Below are positions 15,154 through 25,029 of a DNA stretch of 49,469 nt, in pieces; within the stretch, counting starts at the first letter, position 1, and each line of letters starts with the position of its first letter. The stretch is from Kiritimatiellia bacterium. GTDB taxonomy: Bacteria > Verrucomicrobiota > Kiritimatiellia > RFP12 > DVOR01. The translations under genes were made by a program, and so were the position numbers. The stretch spans positions 1 to 49,469 of the forward strand of contig JAFYWN010000017.1 of the NCBI GenBank assembly GCA_017558005.1, in the 5' to 3' direction. A model generated the notes under the pieces. That model was not told the origin of the DNA. It ran no database searches and worked only from the letters and a program-made list of their open reading frames with translations.

Positions 15154-15930
15154 ATGAAACAAACGAAAGTCATCGCAGTAGCGAATCAAAAGGGTGGCGT
15201 CGGTAAAACGACGACCGTAGTCAATTTAGCCGCAGCACTCGCAGGAATGAAGAAAACCGTGCTTGTGATCGACCTCGATCCGCAAGCAAATGCCACTAGT
15301 GGCCTCGGACTTCAGCCTACGCCTGGCACAAGCCTTTACGCAGCCTTGGTCAATCAGATTTTTATTGGTGACATTATTCAGGCAACCCCAATTGAAAATG
15401 TCAACATCATCCCCTCTGAGCTTGATCTTTCTGGCGCAGAACTTGAAATTGCACGTCAAGAAAATCACTTGCAAGTGGTTCGCGAGTTGCTCAAGCCAGT
15501 CTTGATGGCAAATGTCTTTGATTACATTCTTATTGATTGTCCGCCCTCGCTCGGTATTCTGATGACCTCCTCCCTCGCTGCCGCAAATAGCGTCGTCGTG
15601 GCGATGCAGTGTGAATATTACGCCATGGAAGGCCTGCGTGTAATCACCGATGTGGTCAAGCGTCTCCATGACAATGGTGTCAATCCCGACATCCATCTGG
15701 AAGGCATCTTAATGACCATGTTTGATGCTCGCACGAATCTCTCTGCAGAGGTCGTGAACGAAGTCCGAAATCACTTTGGCAAACTTGTTTACAAAACGGT
15801 TATTCCGCGAAGCGTGCGTATTTCTGAAGCACCGAGTTTCGGGAAGCCCGTTGTGCTTTATGATGCCTCCTCCAAGGGCGCGCAAGCGTACATTGAATTT
15901 GCGAAGGAATTCGCAAAGCGCACCAAATAA
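15154..15930 (+). CDS. parA: ParA/Soj-family chromosome-partitioning ATPase
   Basis: The 258-residue protein begins with the deviant Walker A motif NQKGGVGKTTTVVNLAAAL (residues about 10-28). It continues with VLVIDLDPQANATSGLG and DYILIDCPPSLGILMTSSL, the hallmarks of Soj/ParA. These ATPases bind DNA when ATP-bound and move ParB-parS complexes. No parB gene follows, as would be usual; trpB is next instead. The start chosen is the ATG eight bases after the -10 element. A GTG at 15136 would add six residues but lies inside the promoter. Confidence 0.9.
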   Translation: MKQTKVIAVANQKGGVGKTTTVVNLAAALAGMKKTVLVIDLDPQANATSGLGLQPTPGTSLYAALVNQIFIGDIIQATPIENVNIIPSELDLSGAELEIARQENHLQVVRELLKPVLMANVFDYILIDCPPSLGILMTSSLAAANSVVVAMQCEYYAMEGLRVITDVVKRLHDNGVNPDIHLEGILMTMFDARTNLSAEVVNEVRNHFGKLVYKTVIPRSVRISEAPSFGKPVVLYDASSKGAQAYIEFAKEFAKRTK

Positions 15931-16076
15931 CTTTCACTAAACAAATGTCTCCATTTGGGAATCTCTTAACACTCTTCCATGCCAATCCCCATTGGCGATG
16001 GTGAGGGTATTTAGCAATTACATTGTTTCAATTAAAGCACGATTCCCTAAAACCCTTTTAAGATGAAAGTAAATTC

Positions 16077-17279
16077 ATGAGCACCTACTTTAAAGACTAC
16101 CCCGATGCCAATGGCTTCTTTGGCCCCTATGGTGGTGCGTACGTCCCCGAAAACCTCAAAGCCGAAATGGTCAAAATTGCTGAAGCTTACTACCGCATCA
16201 GCAAGTCGCATGACTTTATTTCTGAATTGCGTCAGATTCGCAAGCACTTCCAGGGACGTCCCACGCCGGTGTACTATTGCCGCAACTTAAGCGAACGTCT
16301 CGGTGGCCGCATCTACTTGAAGCGCGAAGACTTGAACCACTCTGGCGCACATAAGCTCAACCACTGCATGGGCGAAGTAATGTTGGCCAAGTACATGGGC
16401 AAGAAGCGCGTCATTGCAGAAACAGGCGCAGGCCAACATGGCGTCGCCATGGCAACTGCGGCGGCCTACTTTGGTTTGCCCTGCGATATTTACATGGGCG
16501 AGGTTGACATCGCCAAGCAGCACCCCAACGTGTTACGCATGCAAATTCTCGGCGCCAACGTGATTCCCGTCACGCATGGCCAGCGCACGCTGAAGGAAGC
16601 CGTTGATGCGGCATTCGAAGCCTACTTGAAAGATCCCGAAAACACCATCTACTGCATCGGATCGGTCGTTGGGCCTCATCCCTTCCCAATGATTGTCCGC
16701 GACTTCCAAAAGATTGTCGGTGAAGAGTCTCGCGCTCAGTTCCTTGAGATGACCGGCGAATTGCCTGATGCAGTAGCTGCATGCGTGGGGGGAGGCTCCA
16801 ACTCCATCGGCATTTTCTGCGGATTCCTTGACGATACAGATGTCAAGCTCTATGGTGTTGAACCGCTCGGTCACGGTAGCAAGCCTGGTGACCATGCCGC
16901 CTCTATGACCTATGGTAAGCCTGGCATTCTGCACGGCTTCAAGAGTTATACACTCCAAAACGAAGATGGCTCTCCCATGCCGGTCTACTCGGTTGCCTCG
17001 GGCTTGGACTACCAGTCTGTCGGCCCCGAACATGCATGGTTGCACGATACTGGTCGCGTGGAATACGTCACGGCAGACGACAAAGAAACGCTCTCGGCCT
17101 TCTTTGAACTTTCTCGTAATGAAGGTATCATCCCGGCGATTGAAAGTGCACATGCGGTGGCCTATGCTATTCGTTATGCCAAGGAACACCCGCATGGCTC
17201 CATCTTAGTCAACCTCTCTGGTCGTGGTGACAAAGATATCGATTATATCGTTGAAAACTTTGGTGTCAACGGTCTCTAA
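16077..17279 (+). CDS. trpB: Tryptophan synthase beta chain
   Basis: The 400-residue protein matches Trp[14 protein letters not shown] near the N terminus, [16 protein letters not shown] with the pyridoxal-phosphate lysine K93, [10 protein letters not shown], and the phosphate-binding GGGSNSIG. It joins indole and serine to make tryptophan. The closing SGRGDKDID is the usual end of the family. No trpA or other trp gene adjoins it, so it either partners an alpha chain encoded elsewhere or salvages indole. No strong ribosome-binding site precedes the ATG. A terminator at 17292-17335 shows a single-gene unit. Confidence 0.93.
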   Translation: MSTYFKDYPDANGFFGPYGGAYVPENLKAEMVKIAEAYYRISKSHDFISELRQIRKHFQGRPTPVYYCRNLSERLGGRIYLKREDLNHSGAHKLNHCMGEVMLAKYMGKKRVIAETGAGQHGVAMATAAAYFGLPCDIYMGEVDIAKQHPNVLRMQILGANVIPVTHGQRTLKEAVDAAFEAYLKDPENTIYCIGSVVGPHPFPMIVRDFQKIVGEESRAQFLEMTGELPDAVAACVGGGSNSIGIFCGFLDDTDVKLYGVEPLGHGSKPGDHAASMTYGKPGILHGFKSYTLQNEDGSPMPVYSVASGLDYQSVGPEHAWLHDTGRVEYVTADDKETLSAFFELSRNEGIIPAIESAHAVAYAIRYAKEHPHGSILVNLSGRGDKDIDYIVENFGVNGL

Positions 17280-17291
17280 TCCTCACACTGT

Positions 17292-17335
17292 AATGCCGAG
17301 CGCTGTTAATCAACATCCGCTCGGCATTTTCCTTT
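17292..17335 (+). terminator. Intrinsic terminator after trpB
   Basis: AATGCCGAGCG (17292-17302) pairs perfectly with CGCTCGGCATT (17318-17328) around a 15-base loop, followed by TTCCTTTT. Confidence 0.9.
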
Positions 17336-17377
17336 TAACGTCTGCGGGCTCCGCTGACTCCTTCAAATAGGATCGCC

Positions 17378-18631
17378 ATGTTCTCTCTTTTTCTGGCTTT
17401 AAAGTATCTACGCCCACGCCGTGGCATTGCGTCTGTGGTGACGCTTTTGTCCGTATTGGGGGTTACCATTGGTGTGGCGATTGTCATTATTGTCCGAGCG
17501 GTCTTTACTGGCTTCGGCGATACGTGGCAGACTAAAATTCTCAATTTCAAGCCACACATTGTTGTTCGTCCTGAATATCATGGGACATTGACCAACTTGG
17601 ACGAACTCTGTGAAGCCTATGATGCTATCCCTGGGGTGGTCGCCTCCTCCCCAAGCATCGAAACACGCGTCCTCGCGGAATACAACAATCGCATCCTCGC
17701 GCCCACGCTTTTAGGGGTTGATGCCGAACGCATCCAACGCATGTTGCCACTTACCATGTGGAATGGCTCCTTTGACTTGCATGGTTCCAGTGTCGTCATC
17801 GGCATTGACATGGCGCGCCAACTTCGCGTTGGCGTTGGCGATGAACTTTTGCTCTACTCCCCGATGAATCTCATTGAAAAAGAGGAAATTTACTTCCCCG
17901 AACGCCTCCAAGTGACAGGCGTCTACTACACAGGTCAAGCGGACTTTGATGGCGGCTATGTCTTTGTTTCGCTTCCGATTGCACGCGACCTCGCAGGTGT
18001 CAGTAAAGGCGCAAATAGTATTTCACTCCGCGTGGAAAAACCGCAACAGTTGCGCCCATGGACTCCTGCCGACAGAGAGGGAATCATCGCTAATATTCGC
18101 CGAGTCACATTCAACGAAATTGGCACCATGCGCTTCCGTGTCGCCACATGGCAGGAACTTGATAGTCTTATTTTCAATGCCGTTGCGACTGAAAAGAACA
18201 TGATGACACTCTTGCTCATCTTCATTAGCGTGGTGGCCATCTTCTGTGTCGTCAACACAATCATCGTGATTACCGTGCAGAAGACACATGAAATTGGCCT
18301 CTTGAAAGCTCTTGGCTTCTCTACGCCACAGATGACCATGACCTTCGTGCTCTACGGGTGGATCCAATGTCTTTTGGGCACAGCCCTTGGCATTGGGCTT
18401 GCATTCCTCGTCTTAAACAACCTCCAGAATCTCGTGGACTTCCTCGCATCTTGCGGAATGGATGTCTTCCCGAAGGCGATTTATGGACTTGATGCCTTGC
18501 CGTGGCGTGTTGTTCCCTTTGAGATTGCCCAAGTGACCATTTTGGTTGTGCTCTTCTGTGCTATCGCCTCTCTTCTGCCCGCATGGCGTGCTGCCGCAAT
18601 GCCCCCTGTTGACGCTCTGCGAAAGGAATAA
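17378..18631 (+). CDS. lolE: Lipoprotein-releasing ABC transporter permease LolC/E
   Basis: The 417-residue protein has the LolC/E layout. A first membrane helix (about 20-45) follows YLRPRRGIASVVTLLSVLGVTIGVA, then a large periplasmic domain (about 50-260), then three helices of the FtsX type (about 268-400). The motif KTHEIGLLKALGFS, which couples to the ATPase, is at about 305-318. A single permease rather than separate LolC and LolE suggests a homodimer. With LolD it extracts outer-membrane lipoproteins from the inner membrane. The ATPase gene follows after two bases. The ribosome-binding site is AGGA. Confidence 0.9.
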   Translation: MFSLFLALKYLRPRRGIASVVTLLSVLGVTIGVAIVIIVRAVFTGFGDTWQTKILNFKPHIVVRPEYHGTLTNLDELCEAYDAIPGVVASSPSIETRVLAEYNNRILAPTLLGVDAERIQRMLPLTMWNGSFDLHGSSVVIGIDMARQLRVGVGDELLLYSPMNLIEKEEIYFPERLQVTGVYYTGQADFDGGYVFVSLPIARDLAGVSKGANSISLRVEKPQQLRPWTPADREGIIANIRRVTFNEIGTMRFRVATWQELDSLIFNAVATEKNMMTLLLIFISVVAIFCVVNTIIVITVQKTHEIGLLKALGFSTPQMTMTFVLYGWIQCLLGTALGIGLAFLVLNNLQNLVDFLASCGMDVFPKAIYGLDALPWRVVPFEIAQVTILVVLFCAIASLLPAWRAAAMPPVDALRKE

Positions 18632-18633
18632 TC

Positions 18634-19326
18634 ATGGACACCATTTCTCCTCTTGCCGCCGTCAATCTTCACAAGACCTACACCCTTCATCGCAAACAAA
18701 TCAACGTTTTGCGTGGTGCCAATCTCTCCACTGTCCCTGGTGAATCTGTGGCCATCATTGGCCGCAGTGGATCGGGCAAATCAACGTTGATGCACGTCCT
18801 TGGTGGCTTAGATAAACCTGCTCAAGGCCAAGTCCTCATCGCAGGCCACGATCTCTACAAACTCTCGGCACGGCGTCGTACACGCCTCTGTGCATCGCAG
18901 ATTGGGTTTGTCTTCCAGGCCTATCACCTTCTTCCAGAGATGGACATCACTGAAAATGTGATGTTGCCCGCAATGGCCCTCGGCAAACTTTCCCGAAAAG
19001 AGATGCGCCTTCGTGCAGAAGCGCTTTTGGAGCGCGTGGGACTCAAAGACCGCTTAAACCACACCCCGCAGGAACTCTCTGGTGGTGAACAACAACGTGC
19101 CGCAATTGCGCGTGCCTTGATGAATGAGCCGCCCTTGATTCTTGCCGACGAACCGACTGGCAATCTTGATGCAACCACGGGTGATGCGGTCTTGGATTTG
19201 CTCTTTGAACTCACCAAAGAACGCAACACCGTGCTCGTCATGGTCACACACAACCCTGAAACTGCAGCACGTTGTTCGCGAACACTTGTGCTCACAGACG
19301 GGCTATTGGTTGATAGCACCCCCTAA
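18634..19326 (+). CDS. lolD: Lipoprotein-releasing ABC transporter ATPase LolD
   Basis: The 230-residue ATPase has Walker A (GRSGSGKSTLMHVLGGLD, about 43-60), the Q loop (GFVFQAYHLLPEMD), the signature LSGGEQQRAAIARAL (about 148-162) and Walker B (LILADEPTGNLD). The HLLPE segment after the Q loop is typical of the LolD/MacB/FtsE group, and pairing with LolC/E makes LolD the best call. It powers lipoprotein release toward the outer membrane. It begins two bases after the permease stop. Confidence 0.92.
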   Translation: MDTISPLAAVNLHKTYTLHRKQINVLRGANLSTVPGESVAIIGRSGSGKSTLMHVLGGLDKPAQGQVLIAGHDLYKLSARRRTRLCASQIGFVFQAYHLLPEMDITENVMLPAMALGKLSRKEMRLRAEALLERVGLKDRLNHTPQELSGGEQQRAAIARALMNEPPLILADEPTGNLDATTGDAVLDLLFELTKERNTVLVMVTHNPETAARCSRTLVLTDGLLVDSTP

Positions 19327-19337
19327 ATTTGCTTCCC

Positions 19338-19367
19338 ATGCGTCCACTTCGATGGACGCATCTTTTT
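19338..19367 (+). terminator. Intrinsic terminator after lolD
   Basis: ATGCGTCCA (19338-19346) pairs perfectly with TGGACGCAT (19353-19361) around the loop CTTCGA, followed by CTTTTT. The stem starts 12 bases after the lolD stop. It rules out the upstream in-frame start codons for the next gene as first choice. Confidence 0.9.
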
Positions 19368-19388
19368 GTTGGTCTTTGGAGAAAATGT

Positions 19389-20600
19389 ATGCCACCCTCC
19401 ACATCTTTTCTCTTCTCTTCCGTCTTCCTTCCTCACGTGCCAGACCTCTTACGCCGGCGCATTGCAATTTGTTGCTCCTTCTTTATTCAGGGGGCAATGT
19501 TCGCCACTTGGTGTTCGCGTATTCCCGACATTAAGACAGCTCTCAATCTCAATGACGCCACACTCGGCGCCCTACTCCTCTTGCTCCCCGTCGGTGAATT
19601 TCTATCAATTATCCCCAACGGCTTTTGTGTTACTCGTTTTGGAAGTAAACGGATGGCCATCCTCGCGGGGTTTCTCTATCCTGTGCTCTTGATTCTTCTT
19701 GGTTGCGCCAGCTCCGCACTCCAACTCGCAATTTTACTCTTCTTTACTGGCGCAATTGCCAATCTCTCCAATACCGCAGTCAACACGCAAGGCGTATACT
19801 TGGAACAGCTCTATCAGCGAAGCATCATGGCCTTCTTCCATGGCATGTGGTCCGTGGCAGGGCTCTTTGCTGTCGCACTCGCTACACTCTTTGCAAACAT
19901 CTCCATTTCCGTCTTTGCACACTTCTGCATTCTTGCGGCTGGAGCTATCCTCCTCCTCTGCTTCTCTGGCGGAGCACTTGCCGACAACACACATAACACG
20001 ACCACACCGAAACGAGCTCATCACGCTTGGCGATTCACCCCCGCAATTTGTTGGCTTGGCATTGCATGTTTTGGATGTATGGCGTGTGAGGGCACGGTTT
20101 ACAATTGGAGCAGTGTCTACATGCGTGATGTACTCCACGCTCTTCCAGCCAACCAGAGTCTCGCCTACCTCGCCTATCTCTGCACCATGGTCACGGGACG
20201 TTTCGTCATTGACCTTTTTGTCAACCGACTTGGGCTCTTTCGCATTCTCTTCATCTGCGCGAGCGCAATCACCCTTGGGCTCTTTTGCATCGTTGGTGCC
20301 ACCTTGCTTCCCTTTGGCACCACGGCTATAACCCTCATTGGATTTGCAATTGTTGGTATTGGTACAAGCGCGATTGTACCATTGTGTTGCGGACTCACGG
20401 GACGTTGCAAGGAGATTCCCTCGGGTATTGCAATCGCCGAAATCTCTACCATTGGCTTCTTTGGCCTCCTTCTCGCACCGCCACTCACAGGATTTATCTC
20501 CAAGATTGCGGGACTCCCCATCGCATTTTTCCTAATGGCACTTATTAGTCTATCCGTACTTTTCGCCATTCAGCGCCTTCGCAGACTTCTCCCAGAATAA
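19389..20600 (+). CDS. Major facilitator superfamily transporter
   Basis: The 403-residue protein has about twelve membrane helices. The first is preceded by LLRRRIAICCSFFIQGAMFATWCSRIPDIK, and the loop after helix 2 is PNGFCVTRFGSKRMA, the basic MFS motif A position. The pattern resembles the YbjJ/FucP-like branch of MFS, but the substrate cannot be read. I start at the ATG 19389, which follows TTTGGAGA and lies beyond the lolD terminator; earlier in-frame starts fall inside that terminator. No promoter between the terminator and the start is evident. Confidence 0.8.
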   Translation: MPPSTSFLFSSVFLPHVPDLLRRRIAICCSFFIQGAMFATWCSRIPDIKTALNLNDATLGALLLLLPVGEFLSIIPNGFCVTRFGSKRMAILAGFLYPVLLILLGCASSALQLAILLFFTGAIANLSNTAVNTQGVYLEQLYQRSIMAFFHGMWSVAGLFAVALATLFANISISVFAHFCILAAGAILLLCFSGGALADNTHNTTTPKRAHHAWRFTPAICWLGIACFGCMACEGTVYNWSSVYMRDVLHALPANQSLAYLAYLCTMVTGRFVIDLFVNRLGLFRILFICASAITLGLFCIVGATLLPFGTTAITLIGFAIVGIGTSAIVPLCCGLTGRCKEIPSGIAIAEISTIGFFGLLLAPPLTGFISKIAGLPIAFFLMALISLSVLFAIQRLRRLLPE

Positions 20601-20611
20601 ATTTACAACAT

Positions 20612-20663
20612 ACCTCTCGCTTAGACCGTAAGATCTAAACTAATATTCAACTATTCGAGAGGT
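20612..20663. terminator. Long-loop hairpin between convergent genes
   Basis: ACCTCTCG (20612-20619) pairs with CGAGAGGT (20656-20663). Inside the loop TTAGA (20621-20625) can pair with TCTAA (20634-20638). It lies between the 3' ends of the convergent MFS and C10 peptidase genes, where a bidirectional terminator would be expected, but no proper T run follows. Confidence 0.35.
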
Positions 20664-20690
20664 GAACGTTCTTCGCGCAGAGCCACCATC

Positions 20691-22202
20691 TTATGGTGCT
20701 AAGCGCAAGGTAATCGGTGGCGGCAATGCTTGAAGTAATGCTTCCGTTGTAACCGCATTAGGATTCTCCTCTGCCCACGGCTCAACTGCCGCACGACGCA
20801 GAAGTGTGGCATCTAACGTCAACTGTTTCTCAACGCCCTCCGCCGTTATCCACACCGTATCACAAGGGGCGATGCGAATAGCAAAACGGCCTCCCGCATC
20901 TGATGTCACGGATTGTCCATTGATCGTAAGGCGTTGATGCGCCGCAGGCGCGCCATCTGCACTTAATAGTGTCCCGTAAATCGGCACAAACGTGCCATTG
21001 GGAGAAATCAAGGAACCCACGCCAAGAATAGAGTGAAACGACCCATCTGTCGGTAAGGCATACCACACATCTCCGCTTCCACCCCAACCAAAAAAGAGGC
21101 GCGTGTAATAGGTCTGTTGAGAATCTTGCGCCACCCCCACAGCGACCACCGCATGATTTCCTGCTGCCCCACCAAGATCTAATACACAAGGCGCACCGCA
21201 ACGCAACTGTGCATAAAGCAGTCCCGTTAAGAAAGGCAACATTTGTGTCGTTGCAGTAGGACAATACTCCATTCCGGTCGCGTAACCCGCTCCTCGACGT
21301 AACCCGTCCATCAAAAAGTAAGTGCTCCCACCAGAAGCCGTTGAGGCGTAGTGCGTCCCTGTAATCACGCCACTGTTCGCCGCAATGCGCCCTAACAACT
21401 CCTTTTGTGCTTCTGTTAACGTTTGCCCCTTAGTCCAACGTTTCGGCAAGCTTTTCCAATCATAAGCCCCAGGACGCGTTTGCAACGGACGAAAATGAGG
21501 GCGCAACGTCTCGTCATACACCGCACAAAAGGAATTGGTATATGCAACTTGTTGCGATGGGAAGGCATAAAACTGTTGGATTGCACAGCCTGCAATCGCC
21601 ACGCACCCAGCCATGTAATGTTCGGGGGTGTAACGATTATACACAGTTCCCTCTTCCCACTTCCCATAACGATTAAAGCTCTCTTGATTCCAATGGTCAA
21701 GTTCGCCAACCCATCGTTCTGAATCAAAGACCATCAACGGCGCAGGAAGAGACTTTAATGGCGCCGCTTGCAACAAGGTCGTCCACATCGTATGATCCGT
21801 TGCAGGCGCCTCCTTTAAGCGAGCCTCTACGTCCGCCTTCAAATGACGCGACAAGGGATGCGTTGCGCTAATCCTCCCCCGAGGCAATGCCGCCAACACT
21901 GGCAACAAGCGCGTATCCGCCGCAATAAAAAGTGCACCTCCAGAAGGATAACAAAGGGTGCGCATCACAATCAAATCATCTTTTGATTTTACCTCCGTAA
22001 CAACCGGCTCCCCCTCAACCTTCAAAAGATGCGAATTCACAGCAAGCCATTGAGCCGCCACATGACGCGCTTCTGCCTCTGTCACTGGTCGCGCCATCAA
22101 CTTGTTACCCATCAATAAAAAGAGGGTCGCCACAATTACTACACAGACGTACTTTACCCAGCGCCCCAACAGCAAAGACTGCACTTCAAAAACCATACGC
22201 AT
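20691..22202 (-). CDS. Peptidase C10 (streptopain-like) family protein, exported
   Basis: The 503-residue protein has an N-terminal hydrophobic segment (about 20-36), then a propeptide-like part that begins ARPVTEAEARHVAAQWL, as in C10 propeptides. The mature domain shows the catalytic cysteine C200 in AGCVAIAGCAIQQFY and histidine H350 in GNHAVVAVGV, followed by FFGWGGSGDVWY, the counterpart of the conserved GWGG of streptopain. The last ~100 residues contain a carboxypeptidase-regulatory-like beta domain (SADGAPAAHQRLTINGQ). C10 enzymes are secreted cysteine proteases of pathogens and gut commensals. No inhibitor gene is adjacent. The ATG at 22202 follows GAGAG; a TTG at 22208 is an alternative. 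Confidence 0.85.
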   Translation of the reverse strand: MRMVFEVQSLLLGRWVKYVCVVIVATLFLLMGNKLMARPVTEAEARHVAAQWLAVNSHLLKVEGEPVVTEVKSKDDLIVMRTLCYPSGGALFIAADTRLLPVLAALPRGRISATHPLSRHLKADVEARLKEAPATDHTMWTTLLQAAPLKSLPAPLMVFDSERWVGELDHWNQESFNRYGKWEEGTVYNRYTPEHYMAGCVAIAGCAIQQFYAFPSQQVAYTNSFCAVYDETLRPHFRPLQTRPGAYDWKSLPKRWTKGQTLTEAQKELLGRIAANSGVITGTHYASTASGGSTYFLMDGLRRGAGYATGMEYCPTATTQMLPFLTGLLYAQLRCGAPCVLDLGGAAGNHAVVAVGVAQDSQQTYYTRLFFGWGGSGDVWYALPTDGSFHSILGVGSLISPNGTFVPIYGTLLSADGAPAAHQRLTINGQSVTSDAGGRFAIRIAPCDTVWITAEGVEKQLTLDATLLRRAAVEPWAEENPNAVTTEALLQALPPPITLRLAP

Positions 22203-22416
22203 GATCAACTCTCAATCAACCATAAAACAATCACATCTGCGCAAATAAAATGAAAGACGTTCCGCTCCATTGATGCCAGATTGTGCCTATTGTATCAAAC
22301 TTCATAGAAGCCTCTACAAAAATGAACTTACCCCCTCTCTCTGGCCAAAATTCGACCGTTTTATGACCGTTTTTTAAAAACATTTCATAAAAACTTTAAC
22401 ATCTCTCATATTAGGT
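22203..22416. other. Divergent intergenic region with tandem GACCGTTTT
   Basis: This region separates the C10 peptidase (minus) from the O-antigen-ligase-like gene (plus). GACCGTTTT occurs twice (22354-22362 and 22365-22373), 11 bases apart, or one helical turn on the same face of the DNA. TTAACA (22396-22401) is a possible -35 for the plus-strand promoter at 22418. The repeats lie 45-65 bases upstream of that -10, where an activator or repressor could bind. No other features are visible. Confidence 0.4.
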
Positions 22417-22417
22417 A

Positions 22418-22426
22418 TGGTAGACT
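22418..22426 (+). promoter_or_regulatory. Extended -10 promoter of the O-antigen cluster, probably leaderless
   Basis: TGG (22418-22420) precedes TAGACT (22421-22426). The next eight bases (ATCTTTAT) lead straight to the ATG at 22435. The segment from hexamer to ATG parallels the parA promoter (TATACTATCTCCGTATG) at identical spacing. Confidence 0.5.
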
Positions 22427-22434
22427 ATCTTTAT

Positions 22435-24150
22435 ATGGTAATTATGCGTTATATTGTTGTCTCATTAGTTGCACTAATGTTGACGTTGTTTACTTGGCTT
22501 GGCGGTGGTATTGTCCCCCAATGGCTTGCCCCATGGACACCATGGTTGACATTCTTAATCGTAGAAGTCATGTTGCTTCTCCCTGAGCAACGCAAAAACG
22601 AGTCTTTACAAGATGCACGTTCTCGTGTTTGGCGAGCATTATTACACGATCCGTTAACATGGTTAACGATTGCCTTGACACTTTTTCTCGCCATTCAATG
22701 GATTAACGCGTACACCTTCATTGAGTGGAATCCTTTGCAAAAAACATGGGAAGTCGTTTCGCCGGCGTTTGACTGCCTGCGTCATCCTGACGTAGAATCA
22801 ATTATCCAACAACCGCCCGCCAATCCTTCACAACCCGTCTACCTCAGAATTCCAGATTCCGTCCCCGTTCCATGGCTTCCGCATGCATTGCGTTCGGATG
22901 AGGCTGTAACGGTTTTGGCGTGGTTTACACCTGTTCTTGTTGCACTCTTAGCGATTCGTCACGCAACGCTTCGTCACTCAAAGCGAATGTTGTGTACGTT
23001 TATCTGCGGCATGACCTCCTTATTAGCCATCGCAGGCATCATTCAATTTGTCGTAGGGGGGACCTTTTTGTATTGGGGGATGGAAAGTAAGGCCTTCTTC
23101 TTTGCGACCTTTGGATATCCCAATCACGCAGCGTGCTTCTTCCCTGCGGTAATGGCGCTCTCTATCGGTATGCTGTTGTGGAATTTGGAACATCGTGAAC
23201 ACACGCGCATCCCGCCGTGGTTTTATATCATCTCTGCACTTCTTTGTGCGATTTCTGCCATTCTGTCTGGGTCACGAGCTGGTGTTTTATTTGCCTTGGC
23301 CATTGCGACATTCACAACGATTTACGTTCCAATTCGTTACTTTGGCTCTATGTCAGTCAAATATCGAATCGCAGTACCAACCCTGCTCTTCATTGCAACA
23401 TTGACCGTCATTGGTTCTGCGGCCTTTAGAATCTATGCCACGCATGCAAACCAACACCGCGCAGAGGCTTTACGGGTAGCATCCACACCCGAAGAGCACG
23501 CTGCGGCATTTGCTTTGCCCGCTTATCGTTCAATTCCAGCAATTGACACCGTCTTGAGGGAAATTGGCGACACCGACTGGGCTATCTTCTTCGAAAATCC
23601 GATGTTGATGCGCTCTGGCTATCAAGGAATTCTTGCACTTCGCCAATTCGATGCATATCCATATTTTGGCACTGGCGCATGGAGTTTCCGTTGGTTAAAT
23701 GCTCAATACATCAATACCGATGACCCCGAAGAACAGAAATGGCTTCGTGATCGCAAAGGGGTTGGACAAGCAAACGTACACAATGATACACTCCAATTCT
23801 TGGCCGAACACGGCATGGTCGGCTTTGGCTTAATGGTGGGATGTATCATTGTTTTGGCAATTCCCTTTTTCTTCGCTCTCTTCCGCAGTCCCTCAATCCC
23901 GATGAGTGACGCTGTCGCAGATCGCTGTTGGATCAATCGTATTTGCGCCTATTGCGTCTTTGCATTTGTCGCAACCACGATGATTGCGGCACATAGCTTT
24001 ATTGATTTAGTCTTCCGCAGTCCTGCTTGTATGATGCTTTATGGACTGCTCTTCGTTGCTGCGGATGGTTTTGTGCCACGCAAAAAGAAGTCTACACTCT
24101 CCATACAATCACATCAGGAACAAGTACAAAAGGAGCAATCCCATGCGTAA
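22435..24150 (+). CDS. O-antigen ligase/polymerase-like membrane protein
   Basis: The 571-residue protein has about ten membrane segments and one large outer loop (about 330-440). It carries [21 protein letters not shown] at the loop end, the conserved histidine-asparagine motif of the Wzy_C/WaaL family that joins or polymerises lipid-linked glycans outside the inner membrane. Ligase and polymerase cannot be told apart by sequence alone. Three ATGs are possible (22417, 22435, 22444); 22435 suits the -10 position, since 22417 would lie before the likely transcript start. The end overlaps rmlA by eight bases. Confidence 0.75.
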   Translation: MVIMRYIVVSLVALMLTLFTWLGGGIVPQWLAPWTPWLTFLIVEVMLLLPEQRKNESLQDARSRVWRALLHDPLTWLTIALTLFLAIQWINAYTFIEWNPLQKTWEVVSPAFDCLRHPDVESIIQQPPANPSQPVYLRIPDSVPVPWLPHALRSDEAVTVLAWFTPVLVALLAIRHATLRHSKRMLCTFICGMTSLLAIAGIIQFVVGGTFLYWGMESKAFFFATFGYPNHAACFFPAVMALSIGMLLWNLEHREHTRIPPWFYIISALLCAISAILSGSRAGVLFALAIATFTTIYVPIRYFGSMSVKYRIAVPTLLFIATLTVIGSAAFRIYATHANQHRAEALRVASTPEEHAAAFALPAYRSIPAIDTVLREIGDTDWAIFFENPMLMRSGYQGILALRQFDAYPYFGTGAWSFRWLNAQYINTDDPEEQKWLRDRKGVGQANVHNDTLQFLAEHGMVGFGLMVGCIIVLAIPFFFALFRSPSIPMSDAVADRCWINRICAYCVFAFVATTMIAAHSFIDLVFRSPACMMLYGLLFVAADGFVPRKKKSTLSIQSHQEQVQKEQSHA

Positions 24151-25021
24151 AGGTATCATCCTTGCCGGCGGCGCTGGTACACGTCTCTATCCTGCAACAC
24201 TCTCAGTCTGCAAGCAACTCTTGCCAGTGTATGACAAGCCTATGATTTACTATCCCTTGTCTACATTGATGTTGGCTGGTATTCAAGAGATTTTGATTAT
24301 CTCAACTCCTGAAGCAACCCCGATGTTTGAGGCTTTGCTCGGTGATGGCGCCGATTTAGGGTTAAAGATTTCCTACAAAGTACAAGAAAAGCCCAACGGT
24401 TTGGCGCAAGCCTTTGTACTTGGTAAGGAATTTATTGGTAATGACCCCGTCTGCTTAATTTTGGGTGACAATATTTTCTATGGCCAGGGCTTCCGCAAGA
24501 TTCTTACAGCCGCCTCCAAAGCCGCAGGCGCCACCGTCTTCGGTTACTACGTGAGTGATCCAGAGCGTTTCGGCGTTGTTGAGTTTGGTGAAAACGGCAA
24601 AGCAGTCTCCATCGAAGAGAAACCGGCCCAACCGAAGAGTAACTATGCTGTCACAGGCCTTTACTTCTACGACAACGACGTCGTTAAAATTGCTGAAGAG
24701 CTGAAGCCCTCGGCACGTGGCGAATATGAAATCACAGATGTCAACAAAGTCTACCTTGAACGAAAAGCACTGAATGTAAAGCTGCTTGGACGTGGTTTTG
24801 CTTGGTTAGACACCGGCACCCACGATGCACTCCAAGATGCGGCAAGCTATGTTAAAACCATCCAAGACCGCCAAGGATTGAAGATTGCATGTATTGAAGA
24901 AATCGCCTGGCGCATGGGCTTCATTACAAAAGAACAAATGCTGAAGGCTGCCGAAAAAGTGCGCAAGTCCACGTATGGCGAATACATTTATGAAATCGCT
25001 GGCCGTGACGAGGTAAATTAA
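24143..25021 (+). CDS. rmlA: Glucose-1-phosphate thymidylyltransferase
   Basis: The 292-residue protein matches RmlA from its first residues: [39 protein letters not shown], with the nucleotide-binding GGxGTRL and the [10 protein letters not shown] block (shown here only as family motifs). [17 protein letters not shown] and [15 protein letters not shown] follow. It makes dTDP-glucose, the first step to dTDP-rhamnose and related sugars. The ATG at 24143 follows AAAGGAG and overlaps the preceding gene. rmlB and rmlD are missing here and must lie elsewhere. Confidence 0.93.
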   Translation: MRKGIILAGGAGTRLYPATLSVCKQLLPVYDKPMIYYPLSTLMLAGIQEILIISTPEATPMFEALLGDGADLGLKISYKVQEKPNGLAQAFVLGKEFIGNDPVCLILGDNIFYGQGFRKILTAASKAAGATVFGYYVSDPERFGVVEFGENGKAVSIEEKPAQPKSNYAVTGLYFYDNDVVKIAEELKPSARGEYEITDVNKVYLERKALNVKLLGRGFAWLDTGTHDALQDAASYVKTIQDRQGLKIACIEEIAWRMGFITKEQMLKAAEKVRKSTYGEYIYEIAGRDEVN

Positions 25022-25029
25022 GCATTTCC

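Noticed and set aside
16063..16082. A short frame ATGAAAGTAAATTCATGA just before trpB
   Set aside because: Five codons without a ribosome-binding site; best seen as the trpB leader.
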